From positions 1-64,000 of the forward strand of contig JAFLEE010000005.1 in NCBI GenBank assembly GCA_017302015.1: 64,000 nt of DNA, read 5' to 3'. The notes beneath the pieces were generated by a model. The model did no database searches. It saw nothing but the letters and a program-made list of their open reading frames with translations, and was not told where the DNA came from. Of this stretch, positions 1-8,356 are shown piece by piece (position 1 is the stretch's first letter; each line of letters begins with the position of its first letter). The position numbers and the translations under genes were made by a program. Source of the stretch: Spirochaetota bacterium (lineage in GTDB: Bacteria; Spirochaetota; UBA12135; COTS27; JAFLEE01).

Positions 1-717
1 ATCTTCAATCTCTACGATCCCGGGAGCGAACTCTCGCGCCTCAATCTCGCGCGCCAGGGGGAGGTCTCCGTCGAAATGGCGCAGGTGCTCGCCTTAGCCC
101 TGGACCTCTGCGCGCGCTTTGACGGGCCCTACGATATCTCCCATGGAAAGCGTTTTCTCGCGCGGAAACAGGGCCAAAGCGAGCCTGCGGTGGGGGGATC
201 CTTCCGCGACATCGCGCTCCTCGGCCGGGAAGTCTCCCTGCGCCATCCCGACTTGCTCCTCGACCTGGGCAGCCTCGCCAAGGGATACGTGGTGGACCGG
301 CTCTTCGCCTGGCTCGAGGCGCGCGGCGTGGGAGATGCCTTCATCGATGCCCGCGGCGATATGCGCATCGCCGGACGCCACACGGAGTTCATCGGAATCC
401 AGGATCCCCGCGGTCCCGAGACCCTCGGACGGCCCATCCGCATGAAAGACCTCGCCGTGGCGACCAGCGGGGACTATTCCCAGTACATCGGTGATTTCAC
501 CAAGAGCCACCTGGTCGGGAAACGCTCCTTCTGCTCCGCCACGATCATCGCTTCCCGACTCGACCTCGCCGATGCCCTGGCCACCGCCGCCATGGTATCG
601 CCGCTGGAAAAAACCCGCGGGGTCTTCGAGGCGTTCCCCGAATGCAGCGCGCTGCTGGTGGAGCCCTCGGGCCGGACAACGAGTCTCGGCGGCTTCGATC
701 GCCACCTCGAAATGTGA
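1..717 (+). CDS. apbE: FAD:protein FMN transferase (ApbE), 5' truncated by window edge
   Basis: This is the C-terminal ~238 codons of an ApbE-type flavin transferase. The family moves FMN from FAD onto Thr residues of exported redox proteins such as Rnf and Nqr subunits. The open frame enters from base 1 and reads SELSRLN at once, the N-terminal family signature. Next comes DLGSLAKGYVVDRL, matching the family's DLGGIAKGYAVD block, then FIDARGDMRIAG in place of the usual NAGGD, ATSGDYSQYI, and DLADALATAAM near the C-terminus. The ATG at 76 is internal and is not the true start. The gene converges on polB with 23 bp between the stop codons. The Gly-to-Arg change in the usual GGD block is visible and could alter activity. 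The family call is firm; the signal peptide and start lie outside the window. Confidence 0.85.
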   Translation: MFNLYDPGSELSRLNLARQGEVSVEMAQVLALALDLCARFDGPYDISHGKRFLARKQGQSEPAVGGSFRDIALLGREVSLRHPDLLLDLGSLAKGYVVDRLFAWLEARGVGDAFIDARGDMRIAGRHTEFIGIQDPRGPETLGRPIRMKDLAVATSGDYSQYIGDFTKSHLVGKRSFCSATIIASRLDLADALATAAMVSPLEKTRGVFEAFPECSALLVEPSGRTTSLGGFDRHLEM

Positions 718-740
718 GCGCCGCTCGGGGCCCGGGAACC

Positions 741-3101
741 CTAGAGGCGCATCTCCAATTGCCCCGAACCCGGGGCGGAACCCACGATCTCGAGGCCGAG
801 GGTCTCCGCCACGGAGGCGGTGATGGGGATGAGTTGGTGGTGCAGATAATGTTCCCGGTCCAGGGGCGCCGTGCGCTTCCCGTCGGGTTCGGCCCCGTTT
901 TTGGTAATGACATAGGCGATGCGCCCGCGCTGGGTCGTCCAGCCGAGGAGGCGCGCGGCGCGCACGTGGGGCGGCTCCGATTTCACGTAATCCCGGGGCG
1001 CACGGCGCAGGATCTTGCGGTAGACGAGATCCGCATCCACGGCGCCCGAGCGCAATGCGGCGGCGGCGTCCTCGACGAAGTCGCGGAGTTCAGCCTCGGG
1101 CTTCCCGTCGAGCACTCGGGTCAGGAGTTCGCGTTGGAAGCGCCGCGACCATTCCGTCCCGTCGGTGCGGATGGCTTCCATCCCCTTGATCTCGATGCGC
1201 ATTTTTTGGCCCGGATCCCGGGCCAAGCGCCCCGCGTATCCCTTCGCGCGCCCCTTCACCTCGTCCCCGAGGGCGGCGCCGCTGCGCAGGCGGGGAAGGT
1301 AGAACCGGTCGTAGGCCTTCTCCATTTTGATCTCGAGATGGGAGGGGAGCCCGTACTCCTCGTCCACCGCCCGGGCCAAGTCCGCGTTGAGCGACCGGGC
1401 GAGATCTTCCCCCAGGGCCTGGAGTTCCCCCGGCTTCCCGCCCCCGGCGAGCCCCGACTGGATGAACACGCTGTCGGTATCTCCATAGAGCACGATAAAT
1501 CCCTTCTTCTGCGCCCACGCCTGCGTCCACTGGAGGTATTTCTGGCCGAAGGAGGTGACCGCCCCGGCGAGGCCCGCGGATGCGTAGCGGCATCCCTCGG
1601 CGCCGAGGACGCCATAGAACGAGTTCATGAGGATCTTATAGACGTGGACGGCGATGGGATCCCCCCGTTCGCGCGCCGCTTCCCGTCGTGAAAACCATTC
1701 GGCGATGACCCCGGGGAGGATGCCCGCGGTCCGGGAGAAGCGCGCCCCGTTGGGCGCGCGAAGATCGTCGTCGCCGCCGCTGCGCGCGTGGGAGAGGGGA
1801 TCGATATTGAAGGTGCGGATGATCGTGGGGTAGAGGCTCTTGAAATCCAGCACGAGCACCCCCTCGAAGAGCCCGGGGGTGGGTTCGATGATGAGCCCCC
1901 CAGCGGCGCGACCGGGAACGTCCCCGGAGGCCCGCGGTGGCGCGAGGGAGACTGCGTGAAGTTTGAAGGCGTAGAATTGCTCGAAGGCGGGGATACTCGT
2001 CCAGGCCCGATCGAGGGAAAGCCCGGTGGACGCGGCCCGGCCCACCGTGAGTTCGCCCAGGCCCGTCTTCTCCAGGATCGACAATACGAGGCGGGCATCC
2101 CGGGCGCAATAGCGGCAGAAGGAGGCCGCGTCGTCGCGGTAGAGCCGCTCGAGTTCGACGAGCTTCTCTTCTCCGTGGGTCGCGACGACTTTCCCCTCGC
2201 CGAGCACGGCACGGGCCACGGTCTCCAGGCGCAAATCGCTGAAGCGTTCGGGGCCCGCCCGCGCGATGCGCAGGGCGTCGACTACCTGGCGCCCCGGGAG
2301 GATGACGCTCGGGGAGGCCCCCGCGTTCCCCGCGAGGTATTTGGAAGCTTCCCGGGAGCGCCCGAGATCGAAGGGGAGGCCGAGCTCGGCGCAGCGTTTC
2401 GCGAGGACCCTGAAATCGAAATCGACGACGCTCCATCCCGTCACCACATCGGGATCCAAGGCGACGAGGCGCTCCTGGAAGGCGGTTAACAACTCGCGTT
2501 CCGCCGTAAAGCTCGCGCACCCGGGGACCCCGGTCTGCGGGCCTAGGAAAAAGATCTCCTCCCCTCCCCCGCAGGCGATTGAAATGGCGAGGATCGCCTC
2601 CTCGCGGGAGGTTTCGAGGTCGATGGCGGCCCACCTTAGCGGCGCCATCGCCTCGATGCCGCGCAGGAGCGGATCCACGAAGACGAGATCCACACGGCTC
2701 CCCGCTCTCGCCGGGCCATGGAGCTCGATCCCTCCCATGATCCCCCGATCGATGCGGTAGAGATCCTTTAGTTTCAAGTCGCCGCCGAAGGTGTCGATGC
2801 CCTTCGCCGTAAGCGCCGCGAGGAGGGAAGCCCATTGGGGGATGGTCCCCTCCACCCGGTCGCAGGGGGCGCCCTCGAAACTCAAGAAATCGGTGGGGAG
2901 AAGCCGGGCGCGGAGTTCGGGCCGGGTGTCGAGCAGGTCTTGGGCCTCGCGCCCGCGGGTTTTCGGGATGAAGAGCGAGGGCTTCCACCGCGTCTCGGCC
3001 GCCGCGAAGGATCTCCCGTCTTGGAGCCTCCCGACGAGATGGACCTGGGATTTCGGGAGCGAGACGGAGATCGAAACGACGAAGCCGGAGACTTTTTCCA
3101 C
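741..3101 (-). CDS. polB: Family B DNA polymerase (DNA polymerase II type)
   Basis: This is a 786-residue family B DNA polymerase, close to the 783 residues of E. coli Pol II, which acts in translesion synthesis and fork restart. The exonuclease motifs are present: DLET at about residues 161-164, the Exo II segment VTGWSVVDFDF at about 220-230, and YCARD (Exo III) at 331-335. The polymerase motifs are DFKSLYP at about 419-425, KILMNSFYG at about 489-497, and the catalytic YGDTDS at about 539-544. Both active sites therefore look intact. The start is GTG at 3101; the frame stays open upstream only to a stop at 3156-3158 and has no ATG there, so a slightly longer form from another start is possible. 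It lies downstream of an unknown gene on the same strand with a 130-bp gap. Confidence 0.93.
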   Translation of the reverse strand: MEKVSGFVVSISVSLPKSQVHLVGRLQDGRSFAAAETRWKPSLFIPKTRGREAQDLLDTRPELRARLLPTDFLSFEGAPCDRVEGTIPQWASLLAALTAKGIDTFGGDLKLKDLYRIDRGIMGGIELHGPARAGSRVDLVFVDPLLRGIEAMAPLRWAAIDLETSREEAILAISIACGGGEEIFFLGPQTGVPGCASFTAERELLTAFQERLVALDPDVVTGWSVVDFDFRVLAKRCAELGLPFDLGRSREASKYLAGNAGASPSVILPGRQVVDALRIARAGPERFSDLRLETVARAVLGEGKVVATHGEEKLVELERLYRDDAASFCRYCARDARLVLSILEKTGLGELTVGRAASTGLSLDRAWTSIPAFEQFYAFKLHAVSLAPPRASGDVPGRAAGGLIIEPTPGLFEGVLVLDFKSLYPTIIRTFNIDPLSHARSGGDDDLRAPNGARFSRTAGILPGVIAEWFSRREAARERGDPIAVHVYKILMNSFYGVLGAEGCRYASAGLAGAVTSFGQKYLQWTQAWAQKKGFIVLYGDTDSVFIQSGLAGGGKPGELQALGEDLARSLNADLARAVDEEYGLPSHLEIKMEKAYDRFYLPRLRSGAALGDEVKGRAKGYAGRLARDPGQKMRIEIKGMEAIRTDGTEWSRRFQRELLTRVLDGKPEAELRDFVEDAAAALRSGAVDADLVYRKILRRAPRDYVKSEPPHVRAARLLGWTTQRGRIAYVITKNGAEPDGKRTAPLDREHYLHHQLIPITASVAETLGLEIVGSAPGSGQLEMRL

Positions 3102-3231
3102 GGGGATCTCGATGCGGGATGGGCTCTTTTTCCCCTTCGGCGGGCGGGGAAGGGATCAGCGCCCTGCTCGCCCCTCTCGATCGCGGGGTGCCCGGAGCGC
3201 TCGCGGGGTCATGCCTGGGGCGACCCCGCGT

Positions 3232-3939
3232 TCAACCCACCGCGATGCGGTCGACGCCGAGGGCGACGGCTTGCTGCACCGCCTTCCATTTCCACCGCCC
3301 CGCGTGCACGCCCTCGATGGCGACCCGGAGGTAGGAGGGGAGCCCCTCGCGCAGGAGCACCTTGGGCTCGAGTTGGGAGGCCTTGAGCCCCATGACCACG
3401 GTGCTCTGGGCCTTGAACTCGTCTAGGGAAAGATAGGCCTTGGGGGAACTTTCCTTCAGTTTCTCAACCTCTTTATCGTCGAGGTACATGGGGCAATGGG
3501 CCTTCTCTCCGTTGGGGAGCGGGTGGATGAGATCGTAGCGCGTCGCGCCCGGGCGGGGCACGATCTCGATGCGCTCCATCTGCTTGTGGAGGCGGCCCAT
3601 CACCGGGTGGCCCGAAAAATCGCCCTTGAAACGGGTCTCCTGGAGCACCTGGTCGAAGAGGCGCCAGGCTTCCACGGGGTCTTTCGCGCCGGCGAGTTCG
3701 CGCACGGAAAGGAAGGCCAGATAGACCTCCTTCACTTCGGCGATGAAGGCGGAGAGCATGTACTTGAGGGAACTGCTGTTCTTCTCCTCGAAGTCTTCCC
3801 ACTCCTCCAGCGCCCATTGGGTGGAGGGGAGTTTCTCCTTCTTCATCGCCAGGGCGTGGCATTGCTGGAACCAGGCCTCGGTGGCGACCCGATCGTCGGC
3901 GATATGGAGTTTCGGCTGGAGCGAGAGGAGGATTTTCAT
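3232..3939 (-). CDS. Conserved-looking protein of unknown function (235 aa)
   Basis: I do not recognise this family. The protein is soluble in appearance, with no signal peptide or membrane segment, and is rich in Lys, Glu and Trp. The first ~110 residues look alpha-helical, including the run EEWEDFEEKN. The middle holds a Pro-rich segment, IVPRPGATRYDLIHPLPNGE. The C-terminus, which includes GRWKWKAVQQAVALG, looks helical again. The start at 3939 gives MKILLSLQPK. It sits on the minus strand between the glycosidase (44-bp gap) and polB (130-bp gap), so it may share transcription with either, but nothing in the sequence ties it to DNA repair or sugar metabolism. Codon use and GC match the surrounding genes. 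Confidence 0.7.
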   Translation of the reverse strand: MKILLSLQPKLHIADDRVATEAWFQQCHALAMKKEKLPSTQWALEEWEDFEEKNSSSLKYMLSAFIAEVKEVYLAFLSVRELAGAKDPVEAWRLFDQVLQETRFKGDFSGHPVMGRLHKQMERIEIVPRPGATRYDLIHPLPNGEKAHCPMYLDDKEVEKLKESSPKAYLSLDEFKAQSTVVMGLKASQLEPKVLLREGLPSYLRVAIEGVHAGRWKWKAVQQAVALGVDRIAVG

Positions 3940-3983
3940 GCGGTATTAGCGCATGAAAACCGCCGCGCGGTCGCCGGCGCGCC

Positions 3984-5780
3984 TCATTCGATACGCAGGG
4001 GGGAGCCCCCGGTGGCCAAGGTCCGCGCGCCTTTCATCGGCACCCGCTTGCCGTAGAGGTCGCAGGATTCCCCGGCCCCCCATGCCCCGACCTCGATTTC
4101 GCCCGCGCCCTTCTCCCGCCAGACCACGCGGAAGGCCTTGCCCCGGGGGTCCCGGAACTCGGCGACCCAATTTTCGCCCTCGTCGGCCCGGCACGAGAGC
4201 ATGCGGCTTCCGACCATCCACCCCTGGATCGTCCGGTAGGCGATCGCCCCGGGCTTGGGCGCGCCGTCCTTCTCGATGAGGCCCATATTCCCGTTGTCCC
4301 AGGCGTAGAAACTGAAGGATTCCACGCCCTGGGCCCATTGGAGCAAGTAAAGCCGCGCGATCAGGTCGCCTTGTTCTTGGAGAGGCACCCACTCCGAGGC
4401 CTTCCCCTCTTCGGGATGGGTTTCCGCCCGCGAGGCGGATTCCGCGTACCAGCCGGCCTCCGTATTCCAAAGGCCGAACTCCGCGAGGCCGTGGTCCGCC
4501 AGCACGCGCTTCACCCGCAGCACTTCGGCGATGCTTCGCTCCGGGGCCCGGTCATAGACGGATTTGGAATGGTAGCCGGTGTAGAAATGATAGCCCAATT
4601 TGTCGAAGGTGCCCTTCCCGCCGGCTCGCAGGAACCCGTCGGTATAGGCCGCGCTTCCCACCACGGCCGGCGAGATGACCGTATTGGAGGGATCCACGGC
4701 CTTCAGGATGGCGTAGGCCTCGCGGCAAAGTTCGGCGAGTTTGGCGTGGGTGCCCGTGAAGAACGCCAGCGGAAGCACGTTATTGTTCGGCTCGTTCCAC
4801 ATCTCGTAATGGCGGATGCGGCCCTTGTAGCGCGTCGCCACGGTGCGCACATAATTCCTCCAATCAGCCATCTCGGCCGCCTCGGCGGCCCAGCCGGTCT
4901 CCTGGAACTGGGCGGTATACGCGGAGCGCTCCTGGGGACGGGCCGAGGCCCATTGGGGCGTGAGGCCCATGGTCAGGAGGATCTGCACGTTGCTCGCCAC
5001 GCAAGCTTCCACGAGGCGATCGAGCCGCTCGAAATTCCACTCGCCCTTGCGCGGCTCCAACCAAGGCCAGGCCGTGCGCGAATCCCAGAACCGGAGTTGC
5101 TTGAAGGGGACCGCGGGCCAAGTCAGTTCCGGGTAGCGATGGTTGTGGGTATGCTGGCCGAAATAGGCTTCGGGCACGGGGCGAGACGGAGGCGCGAGCA
5201 CCGTAAAGGGATTCGGGCCGGGGAGCACCCGGTCCGTGACATGAAAATCATCGATCCAGATCGATCCCGTACCGGTGAGGCGGATGACCGCGATCATGTC
5301 GGGGGCCGAATCCGGCAAGGGTTCCTCGAACGAAAGGGCCTTCCACTCGGGGGTCGCCAGGAAGGAACGGGTGATATAGGTCGTGTAGGGATGGGAGCGC
5401 TTTCGAAGCTGCACTTCCACCGGCGTCTTCATCTCGCCTTTCAGGGAGAGCGCGACGCGCGCGAGGCGGTAGCGCCCCACGGGTTCGAGGAGGCCGTGCA
5501 CGAATTGGACGGCGCCCCCCTTGAACGAAGCCACCTCGATCTTCTGGCAGCTTCCCCCGCCGTCGACCCCCGGCGCATCGGAGGCATAGACCACCGTCAC
5601 CGGAGCCCAGGAGGAATTGTCTTCCCACCCCTCGGCGATGCCCCGATCGTTGAAACCCCCGCTGAAGTCGGAATTTCGCATCCGTTCGGTTTGGCCGAAG
5701 GCGACGCAAAGGAGGGCCGCCACCCCCAGAAAGGCCGGGCGGAGGGTGGGGACCGAATGGAAAAGGGGCTGGATCTGCAT
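3984..5780 (-). CDS. Secreted clan GH-A glycoside hydrolase (GH39/GH5-like) with N-terminal binding domain
   Basis: This is a predicted exported retaining glycosidase. The start at 5780 is preferred over the ATG at 5798 because GGGAG lies about 7 nt before the internal ATG, while nothing similar precedes the longer one. The N-terminus has a hydrophobic stretch (AFLGVAALLCVAFG) typical of a signal peptide. Residues ~30-185 form a beta-sandwich carbohydrate-binding-like domain beginning NSDFSGGF and ending WIDDFHV. Residues ~205-500 look like a (beta/alpha)8 barrel. The general acid/base Glu is in YEMWNEPNN (about residue 330) and a second Glu in GLWNTEAGW (about 441) would be the nucleophile. 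A short C-terminal beta domain follows. An AraC regulator is divergently transcribed next to it. The exact GH family and substrate cannot be set by eye; pectin side chains are an inference from context. Confidence 0.75.
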   Translation of the reverse strand: MQIQPLFHSVPTLRPAFLGVAALLCVAFGQTERMRNSDFSGGFNDRGIAEGWEDNSSWAPVTVVYASDAPGVDGGGSCQKIEVASFKGGAVQFVHGLLEPVGRYRLARVALSLKGEMKTPVEVQLRKRSHPYTTYITRSFLATPEWKALSFEEPLPDSAPDMIAVIRLTGTGSIWIDDFHVTDRVLPGPNPFTVLAPPSRPVPEAYFGQHTHNHRYPELTWPAVPFKQLRFWDSRTAWPWLEPRKGEWNFERLDRLVEACVASNVQILLTMGLTPQWASARPQERSAYTAQFQETGWAAEAAEMADWRNYVRTVATRYKGRIRHYEMWNEPNNNVLPLAFFTGTHAKLAELCREAYAILKAVDPSNTVISPAVVGSAAYTDGFLRAGGKGTFDKLGYHFYTGYHSKSVYDRAPERSIAEVLRVKRVLADHGLAEFGLWNTEAGWYAESASRAETHPEEGKASEWVPLQEQGDLIARLYLLQWAQGVESFSFYAWDNGNMGLIEKDGAPKPGAIAYRTIQGWMVGSRMLSCRADEGENWVAEFRDPRGKAFRVVWREKGAGEIEVGAWGAGESCDLYGKRVPMKGARTLATGGSPLRIE

Positions 5781-5847
5781 GGCGTTCTCCCGATTCATTG
5801 TGGGCAGCGGTGCGACCGTGCGCCATGCCTTTGGAGGATAAAAACAT

Positions 5848-5866
5848 GCACTTATTTTCCAAGTGC
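5848..5866. promoter_or_regulatory. Inverted repeat between divergent glycosidase and AraC genes
   Basis: GCACTT and AAGTGC form perfect 6-bp arms around a 7-nt A/T-rich spacer. The repeat lies in the 175-bp gap between the glycosidase start (5780) and the AraC start (5956), in a locally AT-rich patch of GC-rich DNA. On the minus strand it overlaps a weak TTGGAA / TATCCT promoter-like pair. It is a candidate operator; the CACTT/AAGTG half-sites resemble those in the XRE-cupin promoter at 27049-27070. This rests on pattern alone. Confidence 0.4.
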
Positions 5867-5955
5867 CTCATTTTTTGCTGGATTTTTAGGAATTTCCCAT
5901 CCACCTAATTCTCCCTACGCGGGAAAATCGGGATAAAATGGGAACCTGAGCGACC

Positions 5956-6852
5956 ATGGCGGCCCAATCCTCCCCCCTCTTCGAATCGCTCTTCAATGCC
6001 ATCCGCCTCCGCCTGCTCTTCCATGGCCACGTGATCGGCCCGCGGGTCTGGTCCGCCCCGAGCGGACATCCCATGAACCGGCTCTATTTTTTTCTCCGAG
6101 GCCGCGCCACGGTCTTCGAGGGCGAGCGGGCCTACCCCCTGCGCCCCGGGAACGTCTATCTCTTCCCCCTCAATCGCCCCTACCGCTTCGAGGGCACGGG
6201 CGCGTTCGCGAAATGGTTCTTCGATTTCCGCGCGGAGGTCTTCCCGGGGTGGGATCTCTTCGAACAAACCCCCACAGGGCTCTCGGTGCCCCTGGCCGCC
6301 CGGTCGGAAACCCGGAAATTCTTAGGCCGCCTTTCAGGGGAGAACGTGGAAGACTTGGTGGAGGCCACCGGCCTCCTTTGGCAGATCCTCTCCCGCTTCC
6401 TGCGCATCGGTCCCGCCGATTTCCGGGAACGCACGCTCCTCGCTGCGCGCTACGCCCCGCTTCGCGCGGTGGTGGAGGGGCGCTCCTTCGGGGAGATCGT
6501 ACTCGGGCGGGTGGCCGCGGGCATGGGGCTCTCCCTCTCCCAACTCTCCAAGCGTTTCAAGGCGGATACGGGACTGACCCTGGAGCGCTATGTCGCCCAC
6601 GAGTTCATGGAGCGCGCCAAGATCCAACTCCTCCTCACGGATCGCAGCGTGCGGGAGATCTCGGGCGCCCTGGGCTTCAGCAGCGAGTTCTATTTCAGCC
6701 GCTTCTTCAAGCGCCATAGCGGCCATTCGCCGAGGACCTACCGCCGCCTCCACCCCTGGGCCTTCGCCCCGACCGCGCTTCCGAACGGCGCTTCTGCGCG
6801 CCCCGCCGCGACCGGTTCCTTGAAGGTCGGCGCGGCGCAACGTGGCGGGTGA
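5956..6852 (+). CDS. AraC family transcriptional regulator
   Basis: This is a 298-residue AraC/XylS-type regulator. The N-terminal half looks like a cupin-type sensor, with strands such as GRATVFEG and LRPGNVYLFPL followed by NRPYRFEG. The C-terminal ~100 residues carry two helix-turn-helix units. The first is around GMGLSLSQLSKRFKADTGL and the second around VREISGALGFSSEFYFSRFF, followed by the family ending KRHSGHSPRTYR. A short low-complexity tail follows the domain. It is divergent from the secreted glycosidase and is the obvious candidate to control it, with a ligand that is probably a sugar or oligosaccharide. Its stop is 23 bp from the stop of the convergent MFS gene. The family call is secure; the ligand is unknown. 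Confidence 0.9.
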   Translation: MAAQSSPLFESLFNAIRLRLLFHGHVIGPRVWSAPSGHPMNRLYFFLRGRATVFEGERAYPLRPGNVYLFPLNRPYRFEGTGAFAKWFFDFRAEVFPGWDLFEQTPTGLSVPLAARSETRKFLGRLSGENVEDLVEATGLLWQILSRFLRIGPADFRERTLLAARYAPLRAVVEGRSFGEIVLGRVAAGMGLSLSQLSKRFKADTGLTLERYVAHEFMERAKIQLLLTDRSVREISGALGFSSEFYFSRFFKRHSGHSPRTYRRLHPWAFAPTALPNGASARPAATGSLKVGAAQRGG

Positions 6853-6875
6853 ACGGGGAGGTCGGCGCGCCTTCC

Positions 6876-8087
6876 TCAATCCGCCAATGTTTTTTTTCGG
6901 GTGAGCAGATAGATAGCCGGAAGCCCGAGGTGGAAGAAGCTCGCCCCGAGTACCCTGAGCGCGATGGGGAGGGAGCTGCGGTCGCTGAGCGCCCCCGCGA
7001 GGGGTCCCATGATGGAAAAGAGCACCCGCACCAATAGAGCGTTGACGGAGAGGATGGTGGCCCGGCGCTCGCTGGGGATGAGCGGGTTCATATAGGCGCT
7101 CAGCAGGGGACCGCCCAGTCCCCGCACGAAATAGAAGGTGAAGAAAACGGGGAGGATCCACAAGGACGGGAAGAAACCTACCACAAGGTAGGCGGTGGCG
7201 GAGAGGGGCAGGAGGAGCATCAGGATGGTGCGTCTCCCAAGGCGCCCCTCCACCCGATGGGCGGCCAGCGAGAAGAGCCCTACGGAGAGGTTGAATCCCG
7301 CCCAAACGACCCCGTACCAGCCCAGAGGAAGGCCGGTGAGTTTGAAATAGGGTTGGACGAACCAAACCATGGTGAGGGTGGAGGCCCCCATGACCGCGCC
7401 ATAAATAAGAAGCCACTTCAATTCTTTGTGCCCGTGGAGGGCGTACTGCACGGTTTTGGCGAGGTCCGTTAGGCCCGCTCGGGCGCGGCCGGCCCCGTGG
7501 GATTTGGGCTCGACCAAGGACCAGGCCAGGGGGATCGAGCACGCCACCACGGCCGTCTCGACGTAGACCGGCAGGCGCAAGCTCACCACCGCCAAAAGTC
7601 CGCCGAGGATGCTGGCGGCGGACTCGGAGAAATTCCCGAGCGCCCCGCGGCGGCCCTCTAGGCGCTTGAACTCGCCTTCGCGGCCCGAGGATAAAAGCGT
7701 ATCGTAGAACAGGGCCGAGTCGGCCCCCGAGACGAAACTCGACCCGGCCCCCATGATGAGCTCGGCCACGAGGAACCCGGCGAAGGAGTCGCTGATGCAA
7801 TAAAGGGCGTAGCCCGCGGTGGCGCACACCGCGCCGAGCACGAGGGATTTCCTGCGGCCGAGGAGATCGGCGAGGTAGCCGGAAGGGATCTCGAGGATCG
7901 CGAGCGAGAGTGAAAAGGCCGCCTGGAGCCCCAGGATCTGCGCCATCGAAAGTCCCGCGGCCTGGTAGAACGGCACGATGACCGGGATGATCACCAGGAA
8001 CCATTGCAGGGTCTTGAACGCGTAGAGTTTGCCGATATTCCCGTTCAAGGAACGCGCGGTCTCTTCTTTCGAAACGGGGTCTTTCAA
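6876..8087 (-). CDS. Major facilitator superfamily transporter
   Basis: This is a 403-residue polytopic membrane protein with about 12 hydrophobic segments. The loop after the second transmembrane segment reads GYLADLLGRRKSLVLG, matching the MFS signature GxLaDrxGrkxxl. A related half-motif, HRVEGRLGRRTILML, occurs after the domain midpoint, as expected for the two-fold family repeat. The N-terminus is cytoplasmic and polar (MKDPVSKEETARSLNG). It is divergent from the Gfo/Idh/MocA gene, and a 31-bp hairpin-forming inverted repeat lies just upstream of its start. Substrate is not readable from the sequence; sugar or sugar-acid uptake is suggested only by the neighbours, and drug efflux is equally compatible with the family. 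Confidence 0.88.
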   Translation of the reverse strand: MKDPVSKEETARSLNGNIGKLYAFKTLQWFLVIIPVIVPFYQAAGLSMAQILGLQAAFSLSLAILEIPSGYLADLLGRRKSLVLGAVCATAGYALYCISDSFAGFLVAELIMGAGSSFVSGADSALFYDTLLSSGREGEFKRLEGRRGALGNFSESAASILGGLLAVVSLRLPVYVETAVVACSIPLAWSLVEPKSHGAGRARAGLTDLAKTVQYALHGHKELKWLLIYGAVMGASTLTMVWFVQPYFKLTGLPLGWYGVVWAGFNLSVGLFSLAAHRVEGRLGRRTILMLLLPLSATAYLVVGFFPSLWILPVFFTFYFVRGLGGPLLSAYMNPLIPSERRATILSVNALLVRVLFSIMGPLAGALSDRSSLPIALRVLGASFFHLGLPAIYLLTRKKTLAD

Positions 8088-8120
8088 TGGAAACTCATTT
8101 CAAGGCCGGAAGCCAGGCCA

Positions 8121-8151
8121 AATAGAGAAACGTTACGGAACTTTCTCTATT
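8121..8151. promoter_or_regulatory. 10-bp perfect inverted repeat in MFS / dehydrogenase intergenic region
   Basis: AATAGAGAAA at 8121-8130 and its exact complement TTTCTCTATT at 8142-8151 flank an 11-nt spacer. GTT and AAC inside the spacer extend the pairing after a one-base bulge, leaving an ACGG loop. It lies 34-64 bp before the MFS start, in a 269-bp divergent spacer. It could be an operator for a dimeric repressor or a structured 5' leader of the MFS mRNA. The pairing is seen directly; the role is inferred. Confidence 0.5.
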
Positions 8152-8356
8152 CCCCATTTTTCCATGGCTTTCCGCGCGGTTTTCTAGCGGCCCAGATCCC
8201 GATGGGTAGGGGCGACGCCCCTTGGCCGAACGCATGTGGTCTTGGGGAGCGGGTCTTCGACCGAGCCCATTCCCCGAGACCTATGGATGGGATAATCGCC
8301 GAACGACGGGGCCGCGGCATTCCATGGCGATCCCCCTTGCCGGAGTATCCATCCCG

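Noticed and set aside
642-1691. Long open frame opposite polB
   Set aside because: High GC leaves many frames open; the polB frame has all the family motifs and this one has none.
4338-5936. 532-codon plus-strand frame opposite the glycosidase
   Set aside because: Shadow of a real minus-strand gene; no signal peptide or motifs and Gly/Arg-rich composition.
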